Origin: Sphingobacteriaceae bacterium
GTDB taxonomy: Bacteria; Bacteroidota; Bacteroidia; UBA7662
Reading direction: 5' to 3'
DNA length: 64,000 bases
Assembly: GCA_013824115.1 (NCBI GenBank)
Contig: PNNG01000005.1
Coordinates: 67,075 to 131,074, forward strand
The notes under the pieces are model-generated. The model ran no database searches and had not been told where the DNA came from. It was given only the letters and a program-made list of their open reading frames with translations. The number at the start of each line of letters is the position of its first letter. Positions within the stretch are counted from its first letter, which is position 1. Both the position numbers and the translations under genes were made by a program. Positions 7,761 through 17,617 of the stretch are shown in pieces.

Positions 7761-9809
7761 ATGCAAAAAGCCCTTCTGCAGCAGGCCTGGGAACTTCTGT
7801 GCACCGCACGGGCCATGGCCGATATTTACGACGACAACCGACCCATTACCAAATACGTGCACTCTACCAGCAAGGGGCACGAGGCCATTCAAATGGCGGC
7901 CGGTTTGTTGTTGCAACCCTACGATTTCGCAAGCCTGTACTACCGCGACGAGTCGGTGCTGCTGGCCTTGGGTTTTCGTCCCTACGAACTCATGCTGCAG
8001 TTGCTGGCCAAGGCCGACGACCCCTTTTCGGGCGGCCGCACCTATTACGCCCACCCTTCGGTGAAGCGTGCAGGCATGCCCATCATTCCCCACCAAAGCA
8101 GCGCCACGGGCATGCAGGCCATTCCGGCTACCGGCATGGCGCAGGGAGTCGCTTACTTAGAAAAACAAGGTCTTCGTGAAGGTGACGAAAAACCGCTGGT
8201 ACTCTGCTCGCTGGGCGATGGTTCGGTGACAGAAGGCGAAGTGGCCGAAGCTTTTCAGATGGCTGTGCTGCACCAAATGCCTATTGTGTACCTGGTGCAA
8301 GACAACGAATGGGGCATCAGCGCCACCGGCAAAGAAATGCGCGCCATGGATGCCTATGAATACGCGGCCGGTTTTAAAGGCCTTAAGCGCAAGCAGGTAG
8401 ATGGTACCGATTTCTTGAAATCGTACAAGGCGCTCGACGAAGCTTTCTCCTATGTTCGCGAAAAGCGTGCGCCCATACTTTTGCACGCCACCGTCCCGCT
8501 GCTGGGCCACCACACCTCGGGGGTACGCCGCGAGTGGTACCGCACAGCCGACGACCTCGACAAACACAGTCGCAAAGATCCCTACCAAAAACTCCGCAAA
8601 ACCCTACTTGACGAAGGTTTTTGGGAAGAAGAACTCAACAAAATAGAAGCAGAAATGCGGGCCAAAGTGGCTGCCGATTTTAAAGCAGCCGTAGCCGCAC
8701 CTATTCCGGCTGACGAAACCCTCTTTTTACACGAATTTGCACCTACCCCCATTACCGCCGAACAAGGCGAACGCCAACCCGCCGGTCGTGAAAAAGTAGT
8801 GATGGTAGATGCAGCCTTGCATGCCGTAGAAGAAATTTTACGCAAGCACCCCGAAGCCCTGTTTTATGGTCAGGATGTGGGCCGCACCCTTGGCGGGGTT
8901 TTCCGCGAAGCCGCCACTTTGGCCGACAAATTTGGCGATGAACGTGTATTCAACACCCCCATTCAAGAAGCGTATTTGGTAGGTAGCACGGCAGGGATGT
9001 CGGCCGTGGGCACCAAACCCATTGTAGAAATTCAGTTTGCCGACTACATCTGGACCGGCGTAAACCAGCTGGTGGTGGAGCTCAGCAAAAGCTGTTACCT
9101 CAGCAACGGACAATTTCCGGTGCAAAGCCTTATCCGCGTGCCTTGTGGGGCGTATGGCGGAGGCGGACCCTACCACAGCGGATGTATTGAATCAGCTATT
9201 TTGAGTGTACGCGGCATCAAGGTGGTGTACCCCAGCAATGCAGCGGATATGAAAGGCCTGATGAAGGCGGCTTTTTACGACCCCAATCCTGTGGTGATGT
9301 TTGAGCACAAGGGCTTGTACTGGAGCAAAGTGCCCGGCACCGAAGGCGCTAAAACAGTGGAGCCCGACGAAGATTACATTGTTCCGCTGGGCAAAGGCCG
9401 CGTAGTGCAAGAAGCCATGCCGCACAAAATCGAACATGGTGAAAGCTGCGTAGTCATCACCTACGGCATGGGTGTTTATTGGGCGTTGAATGCGGCCAAA
9501 CACTTCCCTGGCTCGGTAGAAATCATCGATTTGCGTACGCTCAATCCGGTAGATGAGGAGCTGTGCCGCGCTGCCGTTGAACGCCATGGCAAAGCCCTCG
9601 TGCTTACCGAAGAGCAATTGCAGAACAGCTTTGCCGAAGCACTGGCACACCGCCTTGCCAAAGCCTGCTTCCGTTACCTCGACGCACCTGTGGATGCCAT
9701 GGGTGCCGAAAACTTGCCGGCCATTCCGCTCAACAATCGGCTTGAACAGGTGATGTTGCCTACCGCCGAAAAGGTGCAGGCACGCTTGGATGCGCTGTTG
9801 CACGGCTGA
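7761..9809 (+). CDS. 2-oxoacid dehydrogenase E1, alpha-beta fusion
   Basis: This 682-residue protein fuses the alpha and beta subunits of a thiamine-diphosphate E1 component, which decarboxylates a 2-oxoacid and passes the acyl group to lipoyl-E2. Residues 1-340 are E1-alpha, with the ThDP motif starting GDGSVTEGE near 152 and ending in DN, and the HHTSG loop. Residues from about 343 are E1-beta (YGQDVGRTLGGVFR, QFADY, RVPCGAYGGGGPYHSG). Branched-chain 2-oxoacid dehydrogenase is the likelier substrate class for this fused form in Bacteroidota, but pyruvate cannot be excluded. No E2 or E3 gene is adjacent. The start at 7761 is preferred over 7698 because of the promoter box. Confidence 0.9.
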   Translation: MQKALLQQAWELLCTARAMADIYDDNRPITKYVHSTSKGHEAIQMAAGLLLQPYDFASLYYRDESVLLALGFRPYELMLQLLAKADDPFSGGRTYYAHPSVKRAGMPIIPHQSSATGMQAIPATGMAQGVAYLEKQGLREGDEKPLVLCSLGDGSVTEGEVAEAFQMAVLHQMPIVYLVQDNEWGISATGKEMRAMDAYEYAAGFKGLKRKQVDGTDFLKSYKALDEAFSYVREKRAPILLHATVPLLGHHTSGVRREWYRTADDLDKHSRKDPYQKLRKTLLDEGFWEEELNKIEAEMRAKVAADFKAAVAAPIPADETLFLHEFAPTPITAEQGERQPAGREKVVMVDAALHAVEEILRKHPEALFYGQDVGRTLGGVFREAATLADKFGDERVFNTPIQEAYLVGSTAGMSAVGTKPIVEIQFADYIWTGVNQLVVELSKSCYLSNGQFPVQSLIRVPCGAYGGGGPYHSGCIESAILSVRGIKVVYPSNAADMKGLMKAAFYDPNPVVMFEHKGLYWSKVPGTEGAKTVEPDEDYIVPLGKGRVVQEAMPHKIEHGESCVVITYGMGVYWALNAAKHFPGSVEIIDLRTLNPVDEELCRAAVERHGKALVLTEEQLQNSFAEALAHRLAKACFRYLDAPVDAMGAENLPAIPLNNRLEQVMLPTAEKVQARLDALLHG

Positions 9810-9860
9810 GGTTTTGTGTTTTGATAGGTGTTTGGTACTTTAGCAGACCATCACACGCCT

Positions 9861-11426
9861 ATGAAAATTTTCTTTGCCTCCCTGCTTATGGCTTTGGCCA
9901 CTGCAGTGCATGCCCAAAGCCCACAAGTCAGCAACCTGCTCATTAACCGGCAAATGGCCGATACCACACAGGTAAGTCTGCAGTATACCCTCAGCCATCC
10001 TGCAAGCTTGAACTGCGAAGTCTGGTTGCGCTATTCGGTAGACGGTGGCCGGACTTACAAAAACGTGCCCGGCGCATCAGGCGATGTGGGCTTTCCGGTG
10101 AGTGCTGGCAGCCGCAACATCCAATTCAATACCACCCAACTACAAGGCGTAGGTGCTTTGCCTGTGAAGTTCAGGGTAGTGGCTAGCGATAGACAAGCGG
10201 TTGACATTGCCCTGCTGGTGGCACAGGTAGATAGCAACCGATTGAAGCAGGATGTACGCGCAATTGCAGTTCCCCGCAATTACAACGCCCAAACGCAAAC
10301 GCTGGCGAGGGTGAGAGACAGCATCCAAACCCGACTCGCGCAACTGAACCTCCCCACCTACCGCCATGAATTTATGTTCAACAACTTTTTGTGCGGCAAT
10401 GTGGTGGCCCGGCAGTCGGGACACCTGCGCGACACCTCTGTTTGGGTCATCGATGCGCATTTCGATGGGGTAAGCAACTCGCCCGGGGCCGACGACAATG
10501 CCTCAGGCGTGGCCGGAGTACTCGAAGCGGCGCGTATTCTCAGTCAATACGAATTTGAAGAAAGCCTTCAATTCATTGGCTTTGATGTGGAAGAAGAAGG
10601 CCTGGTAGGCAGCAATCGCTATACGATCAATGCCATTCCTGCAGGCGACCGCATCAAAGGGGTATTTAATTTTGAGATGATTGGTTATTACGATACCACG
10701 GTCAACAGCCAGCAACTACCGGCAGGTTTTAATCAGCTATTTCCAGCCTTGTACAACCAAATCCAGGCAGAGGGTTTTAGGGGCGATTTTTTATCGAATG
10801 TAGGCAATGTGACTTCTTTGCCACTCACGGCCATTTTCGACTCAGCAGCTGCGCGTTATGTGCCTTCCCTAAAAGTGCGCTCGCTCAACGTACCCGGAAA
10901 CGGCGCCATCGCGCCCGATTTGCGCCGCAGCGACCACGCCAGCTTTTGGGACCGCGGCTACCAGGCCCTCATGCTCACCGATGGGGCCAATTTCCGCAAC
11001 AGCCGCTACCACACCCCGGCCGACACTGCGCCCACCTTGAACTACCGTTTTATGCAACAGGTAGTGCAAGCCACAGTAGCGGCAGCAGCCTCTGCTGCCA
11101 AACCCATGCGTGCTGCCAAGGCCGATATCACGTATGGTTTTGCCTTGGGAGTAGATGGACATGAGAAACATGCCGATTGCGAAATGAAATTGCTTCCCAA
11201 TCCGAACAGCGGCCGTTTTGTGTTGCAAATCAGCGGTTGTGCGGTGCCTTATGGTCCGGCCAGTGTACGCGTTTTCAGCCTCGATGGCCGCCAGCATTAC
11301 GAAACCTGGCTGGAGCCGGCTACCGAACATCGTTTGGAAATCGATTTGCCTCTACCAGCCGGTACCTATTTGGTGGTTACCGACAATGGACACGAGAGTT
11401 ATACCCAGAAGTTGTTGGTTCGCTGA
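9861..11426 (+). CDS. Secreted M28-family metallopeptidase with T9SS sorting domain
   Basis: This 521-residue protein begins with a clear signal peptide (MKIFFASLLMALATAVHAQ). The M28 zinc-aminopeptidase core has the metal ligands in HFDGVSNSPGADDNASG (H and bridging D), the DVEEEGL catalytic/ligand glutamates and the later RRSDHASFW and RYHTPAD histidines. The N-terminal 130 residues look like a beta-sandwich. The last 75 residues (LPNPNSGRFVLQI...AGTYLVV...QKLLVR) form a T9SS type A sorting domain, so the enzyme is exported through type IX secretion and either released or anchored on the cell surface. I chose the ATG at 9861 because the signal peptide starts there. Its stop codon abuts the stop of the convergent amt gene. 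Confidence 0.9.
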   Translation: MKIFFASLLMALATAVHAQSPQVSNLLINRQMADTTQVSLQYTLSHPASLNCEVWLRYSVDGGRTYKNVPGASGDVGFPVSAGSRNIQFNTTQLQGVGALPVKFRVVASDRQAVDIALLVAQVDSNRLKQDVRAIAVPRNYNAQTQTLARVRDSIQTRLAQLNLPTYRHEFMFNNFLCGNVVARQSGHLRDTSVWVIDAHFDGVSNSPGADDNASGVAGVLEAARILSQYEFEESLQFIGFDVEEEGLVGSNRYTINAIPAGDRIKGVFNFEMIGYYDTTVNSQQLPAGFNQLFPALYNQIQAEGFRGDFLSNVGNVTSLPLTAIFDSAAARYVPSLKVRSLNVPGNGAIAPDLRRSDHASFWDRGYQALMLTDGANFRNSRYHTPADTAPTLNYRFMQQVVQATVAAAASAAKPMRAAKADITYGFALGVDGHEKHADCEMKLLPNPNSGRFVLQISGCAVPYGPASVRVFSLDGRQHYETWLEPATEHRLEIDLPLPAGTYLVVTDNGHESYTQKLLVR

Positions 11427-12731
11427 TCAGAGCTTTTCGTCGTGCTGACTTAAATCGAGGCCCAGGCTTTCGTCTTCGGCATTCACCCGTAGAGGTACGA
11501 GCAAGGCTGTGATTTTAAAGAGCAACCAAGCACCGGCCAATGAAAAGGCCGCGGCAATGGCCAGTCCCTTTAAATGGGCAATAAAGGTGGCGGTTTGGCC
11601 ATGCACCAAACCCACTTCGCGTGCAAAAACAGCAGTGAGTAACATGCCCACAATGCCGCCCAGGCCGTGGCAGGGAAATACATCCAGCGTATCGTCGAGG
11701 CGCGATTTGTTTTTGATGCCCACGGCCAGGTTGCTCACGATGGCAGCAAAGGCTCCAATAAAAATAGACGGACCAACATCAACAAAGCCAGCAGCCGGGG
11801 TAATGGCCACCAAACCTACCACTGCCCCAATACAAGCACCCATGGCGCTCACTTTGATGCCACGGATGGCATCGAAAAAGATCCAGGCCAGCATGGCAGC
11901 TGCCGAAGCGGTATTGGTAGTTGCAAAGGCACGCACGGCCACGGTATCGGCCGCCAGGGCTGAACCCGCGTTGAATCCAAACCAGCCAAACCACAACATG
12001 CCGGTGCCTAGTAGCACATAAGTGATGCGGGCCGGCTGGTGACCGTTTTCATCTTTGTGGCGGCGTGGACCAAGCAAGCGCGCGCCCACGAGGGCAGCAA
12101 AACCAGCCGACATATGCACCACCGTTCCTCCGGCAAAATCGAGAATGCCCATTTTGTAAAAAATCCCGTCAGGGTGCCAGGTCCAGTGGGCCAAGGGTGC
12201 ATAAATGAGCAGACTAAACAGCACCATGAACACCAAATAAGCCGAAAAACGCACCCGTTCGGCCAAACTACCCGTAATAAGAGCGGGGGTGATGATGGCA
12301 AACTTCAATTGAAATAACGCAAACAGCAGCAAGGGCAAACCGGCGCCAATGCGGTTGTGCGCTTGCAAACCAACTCCTTTGAAAAAGAAGAAGGTCCGAG
12401 GGTCGCCAATCAAACCACCTATGCTATCACCAAAAGCCAAACTAAAGCCTACTACCACCCACAAAATGCTGATCACACCCAGGGCAATGAAGCTTTGCAA
12501 CATGGTGCTGATCACGTTCTTTTTGCTCACCATGCCGCCGTAGAAGAACGACAAACCGGGCGTCATGAGCAGCACGAGACCCGTGGCGGTGAGCATCCAG
12601 GCCAGGTTGGCCGCATCAAAAGGGGTATCGGGGGTAGGCGTTGGGGTTTGCGCGGCGATTAGGCCACCCAATGAAATGCCTAGCAAAAGTAAAAAGGGCA
12701 ATGCCCAGCGGCTGTTGGTCAGTGTTTTCAT
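11427..12731 (-). CDS. amt: Ammonium transporter
   Basis: Amt/Rh-family channel for ammonium uptake in the inner membrane, 434 residues, with a cleavable-looking N-terminal hydrophobic segment and about eleven membrane helices. The family signature DFAGGTVVHMSAG is present, and the two pore histidines are seen in HMSAG and FPCHGLGG. The cytosolic C-terminus GLDLSQHDE matches the conserved tail that contacts PII proteins. No glnK/PII gene is adjacent, although these are often coupled. The gene converges on the M28 peptidase with no base between the two stop codons, so the transcripts overlap or share termination. Confidence 0.95.
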   Translation of the reverse strand: MKTLTNSRWALPFLLLLGISLGGLIAAQTPTPTPDTPFDAANLAWMLTATGLVLLMTPGLSFFYGGMVSKKNVISTMLQSFIALGVISILWVVVGFSLAFGDSIGGLIGDPRTFFFFKGVGLQAHNRIGAGLPLLLFALFQLKFAIITPALITGSLAERVRFSAYLVFMVLFSLLIYAPLAHWTWHPDGIFYKMGILDFAGGTVVHMSAGFAALVGARLLGPRRHKDENGHQPARITYVLLGTGMLWFGWFGFNAGSALAADTVAVRAFATTNTASAAAMLAWIFFDAIRGIKVSAMGACIGAVVGLVAITPAAGFVDVGPSIFIGAFAAIVSNLAVGIKNKSRLDDTLDVFPCHGLGGIVGMLLTAVFAREVGLVHGQTATFIAHLKGLAIAAAFSLAGAWLLFKITALLVPLRVNAEDESLGLDLSQHDEKL

Positions 12732-13067
12732 ATGGCAGTTTGTTGTTCAAACTTAAATAAATGGCCTACATCCGCCAAAATATCGCAACATTAGGCCGAA
12801 AATATGCAGACATGATATATTTAGCGCCGTTCTCTTGCGGTAGTCGAAATGCCAGGCTATGAATGGGCGTGTTTTCTATTCTTTTGACTAAAGCTTTGGC
12901 TGCAAAGCACTTTGGAAAATGCCGTAGAATCACTTTCTTTGTGCCGCTGTGGATTGATTTGTATCGATTGCAACCACGTTAAAAAAAGTGCTAAAGGTCG
13001 CCTTGTTTAGGGTGTAGCGCTTTCGGTTCGGTCAAGCCCACCATTCACCCTTAATAATAGAAAACGC
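12732..13067. other. Divergent intergenic region between amt and metK
   Basis: No coding frame and no exact TAnnTTTG box for either gene was found. Near misses are TATTTTGG on the minus strand toward amt and TATATTTA on the plus strand toward metK. The metK leader of about 200 bases contains partially complementary GC-rich segments (for example near 13010-13045), but I could not match it to a known SAM riboswitch class. Confidence 0.5.
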
Positions 13068-14366
13068 ATGTCGTATTTTTTCACCTCTGAATCGGTTTCG
13101 GAAGGGCATCCTGACAAAGTTGCCGACCAAATTTCCGACGCCCTCCTCGATGCTTTTTTGGCGCAAGACCCCAACTCGAAAGTGGCTTGTGAAACCCTCG
13201 TAACTACCGGCCTCACCGTATTGAGCGGCGAGGTGAAAACCGATGGTTATGTGGATGTACAAAAAGTAGCCCGCGAAACCATCCGCCGCATTGGTTATAC
13301 CAAGTCGGAATACATGTTCGATGCCGACAGCTGCGGTGTGATTTCTGCCATCCACGAGCAGTCGCCCGACATCAACCAAGGCGTTGAAAAGGCCAAGCCC
13401 GAAGAACAAGGTGCAGGCGACCAGGGCATGATGTTCGGTTACGCCACCAACGAAACCGACACCTATATGCCTTTGGCGCTCGAGTTGAGCCACCTCTTGC
13501 TCCGCGAATTGGCGGCCATCCGCAAAGAGGGCAAGGTGATGAAGTACCTCCGCCCCGATGCCAAAAGCCAAGTGACCATCCGCTACAGCGAAAAGCACAA
13601 GCCCGAGGCCATCGACGCCATCGTAATTTCAACCCAGCACGACGATTTTGTGAATACCGGCAATGCCAAAGCCGACCAAAAGGCCATGCAAGACCGCATT
13701 ACCGCCGACATCCACAAATTCCTTTTGCCACGCATTAAAAAATTGGTGCCTGCCCGAGTTCGCAAACTGTTCACTACCGACATCAAGTTCCACATCAACC
13801 CAACCGGCAATTTCGTAATTGGCGGACCCCATGGCGATACCGGTCTTACCGGCCGCAAAATCATCGTAGACACTTATGGTGGTAAAGGCGCGCACGGTGG
13901 TGGTGCTTTTTCGGGTAAAGATCCTTCAAAGGTTGACCGTTCGGCGGCCTATGCTACCCGCCACATCGCCAAAAACCTGGTGGCTGCAGGAGTTGCCGAA
14001 CAGGTATTGGTGCAGGTAGCTTATGCCATTGGTGTAGCTGAGCCAGTAGGTTTATACGTAAATACTTATGGCACTGCCAAGGTTAAGGATGGCGAAGGCC
14101 GCAAGCTGAGCGACAGCGTGATTGCCGAAAAAATCGCTGGCTTGTTCGATATGCGTCCGGGCATGCTCATCAAGCGTTTGGGCTTGTTGAACCCCATTTA
14201 CAGCGAAACTGCAGCCTATGGCCACATGGGTCGCGATTCACAGAAAATCAAAAAGACCATCAGCTGGGGCAGTCGTGCTACCGACAGCAAGACCGTGGAA
14301 GTAGAGCTCTTCACTTGGGAGAAGCTCGACATGGTAGAGCCAGTGAAAAAGGCATTCGGTTTGTAA
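13068..14366 (+). CDS. metK: S-adenosylmethionine synthetase
   Basis: MetK makes S-adenosylmethionine from ATP and methionine (EC 2.5.1.6). The 432-residue protein has the catalytic [15 protein letters not shown] region at the N-terminus, [12 protein letters not shown] near residue 115 and the glycine-rich loop [19 protein letters not shown] near 275-295. The length is slightly above the 380-400 usual in proteobacteria but common in Bacteroidota. SAM from this enzyme would also feed the BtaA-like transferase at 24.3 kb. A hairpin terminator follows 18 bases after the stop. Confidence 0.98.
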   Translation: MSYFFTSESVSEGHPDKVADQISDALLDAFLAQDPNSKVACETLVTTGLTVLSGEVKTDGYVDVQKVARETIRRIGYTKSEYMFDADSCGVISAIHEQSPDINQGVEKAKPEEQGAGDQGMMFGYATNETDTYMPLALELSHLLLRELAAIRKEGKVMKYLRPDAKSQVTIRYSEKHKPEAIDAIVISTQHDDFVNTGNAKADQKAMQDRITADIHKFLLPRIKKLVPARVRKLFTTDIKFHINPTGNFVIGGPHGDTGLTGRKIIVDTYGGKGAHGGGAFSGKDPSKVDRSAAYATRHIAKNLVAAGVAEQVLVQVAYAIGVAEPVGLYVNTYGTAKVKDGEGRKLSDSVIAEKIAGLFDMRPGMLIKRLGLLNPIYSETAAYGHMGRDSQKIKKTISWGSRATDSKTVEVELFTWEKLDMVEPVKKAFGL

Positions 14367-14384
14367 GAACCACGCCTGTTTGGA

Positions 14385-14416
14385 AAAAGCCGTTCTGAGA
14401 AATTGGAGCGGCTTTT
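14385..14416 (+). terminator. Rho-independent terminator of metK
   Basis: An 11-bp stem AAAAGCCGTTC / GAGCGGCTTTT (one G-T pair) with a 10-base loop is followed by GTGTTTTT. Confidence 0.85.
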
Positions 14417-14726
14417 GTGTTTTTAGACCTGGGATTATTCGATTTGGTTCTTGAGGGCGGAAAATTTAACACAGAGGACACGGAGGTCACGGAGAAGTTT
14501 GGCCTGATTGGCTGCACCGTTGCGCTTTATGGGCGACAAATGGCGGGTCGTTCAACGTGCTGCATTTGCCAGCTAACCGCGGTGTTTTAACGCCATCGAA
14601 ATCCATTAAAATGGGGAGCAGGCTTGTTGTGGTTCTGCTCATTGAATGTTGGCCCAGATAAGCTATATGATTAATTTAAGGCCTGTAAAAAGCAAAATGG
14701 CGGTCAAATCAATGATTCGTCGGGTG

Positions 14727-14928
14727 CGACCCCCTCGGGGTCGGCATTACATGGTGTACTGAATTACTACCCACATTTGACCCCCTCGGGGTCAAGGGCA
14801 AACACGATTCTGTAATTCTCGTATTCTAGGAATGATTTTGTGGCTTGAACAATCGACTAGCACCCCGAAGGGGTGCCATGTGGGTAGCATTAATATTTAC
14901 CGAGATCAAATCGACCCTGAAGGGGTCG
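14727..14928. repeat. REP-like cluster of four short palindromes in two inverted pairs
   Basis: Four 17-base palindromes lie in the 617-base gene-free stretch after metK: 14727-14743 and 14778-14794 (GACCCCCTCGGGGTC type) and 14860-14876 and 14912-14928 (ACCCCGAAGGGGT or its variant). The first two and last two are in opposite orientation, and flanking words match in inverted form (CTACCCACAT before the second, ATGTGGGTAG after the third). This layout resembles REP/BIME elements mobilised by RAYT transposases. Upstream at 14470-14496 is a CACAGAGGACACGGAGG-type sequence. The rest of 14417-14983 shows no gene. Confidence 0.75.
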
Positions 14929-14983
14929 TACTCCGAAGCTCAAGTGGTGACAGTTAACATTGACCAGTGAAGGCTGAAATTAA

Positions 14984-16105
14984 TTACATTGCCCTAAACG
15001 ACTTCACCCCCTCAACGATATAATTCAACGTTTCCTCATTGAGCTCGCTGTGCATGGGCAATGAAAACACGGTGCGGCAGAGTTTTTCGGTAACGGGGTA
15101 GTTGCCTTCTTGTTGGTAGGCCTTCTGTTCGTGCAAAGGAACAGGATAATAAATCATGCATGGAATGCCCTTGGCCGCTAAATGATCGCGCAGGGCTTGC
15201 CTATCCATGCCTTCGGCCAATTGCAGGGTGTATTGGTGGAAAACGTGGTTGCTGTAAGGGGCAATGCGCGGGGTAGTAAGCCAATCGGTGCTGGCAAAAG
15301 CCGCGCTGTAATAATCGGCAGCCCAACGGCGACTTTGGTTATAGCGGTCGAGATGCGGCAATTTGGCATTCAACACCACGGCTTGCAGGCTGTCGAGGCG
15401 TGAGTTTACGCCAACCTCATCGTGGTAATACTGCACGCTTTGGCCGTGGTTGGCAATCATGCGGATTTTTTGGGCCAAGGCAGCATCATTGGTGAACAGG
15501 GCACCGCCATCGCCATAACAACCCAAATTTTTGCTGGGGAAAAAGCTGGTGCAGCCAATGGTACCCATGGTGCCGGCTTTGGCTTGGCGTCCGTCGGCAA
15601 AGGTATAGGTGGCACCAATGGCCTGGGCCGTATCTTCAATGACAAACAGCTTGTGCTTGGCTGCAAGCTCCAGCAAAGGCTCCATGTGGGCGCATTGTCC
15701 GAATAAATGCACCGGCACAATGGCCTTGGTGCGTGGTGTAATGGCGGCGGCCACTTGCTCGGCATTGATGTTAAAGGTGAGCGGGTCAACATCTACCAAA
15801 ACCGGCTTCAGTTTGAGCAAGGCAATCACTTCGGCAGTGGCTACATAGGTAAAGTCGGCAGTAATGACCTCATCGCCGGGCTGCAAATCGAGGGCCATCA
15901 TGGCAATTTGCAAGGCATCGGTACCATTGGCACAAGGAATTACCTCGGCACCACCCAAATAGCTGCTCAAATCGTGTTGAAATTGTTTGACGGCCGGACC
16001 ATTGATAAAAGCGGCCGATTGCAGCACTTCCTGTATGCCGCTATCGATAGTTTCCTTGAGTTGTGCGTATTGGGTCTTCAAATCGACCATTTGGATGGAC
16101 TGCAT
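14984..16105 (-). CDS. WbpE-like DegT/DnrJ/EryC1/StrS sugar aminotransferase
   Basis: PLP-dependent aminotransferase of 373 residues acting on a nucleotide-activated keto-sugar. The sequence follows the WbpE/PglE subgroup closely: MVDLKTQY start, CANGTDALQIA, PGDEVITADFTYVATAE, GQCAHM, the internal aldimine lysine in FFPSKNLGCYGDGGA, and NHGQS.YYH...GVNSRLDSLQA. A likely role is making a 3-amino sugar for O-antigen or capsule, but no other surface-sugar gene is present here. I start at 16105 because a TATCTTTG -7 box lies just upstream; the frame stays open to 16189. A methionine 5 codons later (16090) is an alternative start. Confidence 0.9.
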   Translation of the reverse strand: MQSIQMVDLKTQYAQLKETIDSGIQEVLQSAAFINGPAVKQFQHDLSSYLGGAEVIPCANGTDALQIAMMALDLQPGDEVITADFTYVATAEVIALLKLKPVLVDVDPLTFNINAEQVAAAITPRTKAIVPVHLFGQCAHMEPLLELAAKHKLFVIEDTAQAIGATYTFADGRQAKAGTMGTIGCTSFFPSKNLGCYGDGGALFTNDAALAQKIRMIANHGQSVQYYHDEVGVNSRLDSLQAVVLNAKLPHLDRYNQSRRWAADYYSAAFASTDWLTTPRIAPYSNHVFHQYTLQLAEGMDRQALRDHLAAKGIPCMIYYPVPLHEQKAYQQEGNYPVTEKLCRTVFSLPMHSELNEETLNYIVEGVKSFRAM

Positions 16106-16121
16106 GCCGATAATTTTTTTG

Positions 16122-16129
16122 CAAAGATA
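16122..16129 (-). promoter_or_regulatory. -7 box for the aminotransferase gene
   Basis: Minus-strand TATCTTTG, an exact TAnnTTTG match, is 16 bases upstream of the chosen ATG and inside the longer open frame. It therefore supports the shorter start. Confidence 0.65.
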
Positions 16130-16151
16130 CGCGAGGACGACCAGTGAAGGC

Positions 16152-16184
16152 AAAAAAAAGCCGGTGTCAATCACAGACACCGGC
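16152..16184 (-). terminator. Rho-independent terminator after the T9SS cargo gene
   Basis: A perfect 9-bp stem GCCGGTGTC / GACACCGGC with a 7-base loop is followed on the minus strand by a run of eight T. Confidence 0.9.
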
Positions 16185-16207
16185 CTCACAATTGAATCAA
16201 AGAGAAA

Positions 16208-17506
16208 TTACTTGTTCACTACGAAACGTACTGTTTGGCTGCTGCCATTTACTTGTACGTTCAAGAGGTAGATACCTGCATTCAAACCAGCAGTGGCAAT
16301 TTCGATGCGGTGTTTGCCTTCGGCCATATTGCCCAGGCTTTCGGCAGCTACTTGCTGACCTACATAGTTCGAAATGCTGTAGCTTACTTCTGTGTTGCGC
16401 ACCAATTCCAAAGGCAGTACCATGCTGTTGCCGGCATTTACAGGGTTAGGATATACATTACCCATGCGGGCTACGCGGGCATCCAAACCTTGAACACTGG
16501 TGGTGAGGGTAGCCTCAATAGAGAAGTCGATGAGGTAACCTTGGCTCAATGCTGGGCTGCCCCAGAAACGACCGTTCAAATTGTAACGACCATCTTTCAG
16601 GGTGGTCATGCTCAATCCCGATGAATCGATGTAAAATACGTTCAAGGCAGGGCTGGCAGTTTCACGGAAGGCAACCGGACGGAAATAACCCATGGTCCAA
16701 GCAGCAGCGTCAAGTGGATCGTCGCTGAAGTTCAGTTGACCAGCAGTGGTAGCCTGACCGCTCTTAAAGCGAGCGCTGGCACTTACAAAGGCGTTGGCAG
16801 GAATGCTCAAGCCGCCGGGAATTACGAAAGGCCAGTAAGGACCATCGGGACGGTTGCGAACAGTGTCTTCAATGGTGAGCAAACGGGTTACGGTTACAGC
16901 GCGTGCGCTCAAACCACCGGCAAAACCATGCTGAGGTGAAGGCACCCACAACTGACCCAAAGCAGGACGGTTTTGCAAGCTAGGGAATACCAAACGTACC
17001 CAAGGCTGGCCTGAACCATTACCGCCATTTTGAGCCGCAGTACCAAAGTTCACTTCCAAACGGAGGGTATCGGGGATGTTGCCGGTTTGACGACGGTCAT
17101 AAAAACCACCCACCCAAATGGTGTCAACGCGATATACTGTGTTAAGCGGAAGTGGATTGTCGAAAATAGCATGGTAAGGGTTCAACATGCCGCCATAACC
17201 ATGGAAGTTGGCCGATTGACGGGTACCGCTGAGCTTGTAGTCAACGGTACTGTCGGTATAGAAACCTATGTAGCCTACTGAACCGAAAGAAGCCGCTCCC
17301 AAAGCATTCACAATAGCATCGGTTTGACTCATCCGTGCTTTGAAAATGTTGTTAGAAGTGCGGCTACTGTACTTAATACCCTGTGGGGTATAGTTGGGGA
17401 GGTGTACAGGCGAAAATGCAGGTTCGCCCGGTTGAATGGCATACTGCGCTTGTGTTGTACCGGCCAAAGAAGCTACGGCCAAAGCAAGTAAAAGGATTTT
17501 TTTCAT
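16208..17506 (-). CDS. Secreted protein of unknown function with T9SS sorting domain
   Basis: 432 residues with a signal peptide (MKKILLLALAVASLAGTTQAQ) and a C-terminal T9SS type A sorting domain (VYPNPVNAGNSMVL... GIYLLNVQVNGSSQTVRFVVNK). The middle is beta-rich and low in cysteine, and I recognise no catalytic family. The start at 17506 is set by the signal peptide and by an exact -7 box just upstream; the open frame extends to 17620 without signal-like sequence. It lies next to a second T9SS cargo gene in the same direction, but a strong hairpin separates them, so they are separate transcripts. Confidence 0.85.
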   Translation of the reverse strand: MKKILLLALAVASLAGTTQAQYAIQPGEPAFSPVHLPNYTPQGIKYSSRTSNNIFKARMSQTDAIVNALGAASFGSVGYIGFYTDSTVDYKLSGTRQSANFHGYGGMLNPYHAIFDNPLPLNTVYRVDTIWVGGFYDRRQTGNIPDTLRLEVNFGTAAQNGGNGSGQPWVRLVFPSLQNRPALGQLWVPSPQHGFAGGLSARAVTVTRLLTIEDTVRNRPDGPYWPFVIPGGLSIPANAFVSASARFKSGQATTAGQLNFSDDPLDAAAWTMGYFRPVAFRETASPALNVFYIDSSGLSMTTLKDGRYNLNGRFWGSPALSQGYLIDFSIEATLTTSVQGLDARVARMGNVYPNPVNAGNSMVLPLELVRNTEVSYSISNYVGQQVAAESLGNMAEGKHRIEIATAGLNAGIYLLNVQVNGSSQTVRFVVNK

Positions 17507-17527
17507 ACTTTCCTGTTGTTTGAATCT

Positions 17528-17535
17528 CAAATGTA
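17528..17535 (-). promoter_or_regulatory. -7 box for the T9SS cargo gene
   Basis: Minus-strand TACATTTG is an exact TAnnTTTG match 21 bases upstream of the ATG at 17506. Confidence 0.6.
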
Positions 17536-17617
17536 AGGATTTGACCAATTCATGCAGCCCATTGTCAATCATTTGACATTTCTTAGCCAAGGGGCGTAGA
17601 TTTTGTCGCATTGGGCA

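Noticed and set aside
12830-13067. SAM riboswitch in the metK leader
   Set aside because: I could not align the leader to SAM-I or SAM-II core sequences; only weak GC-rich complementarity is present.
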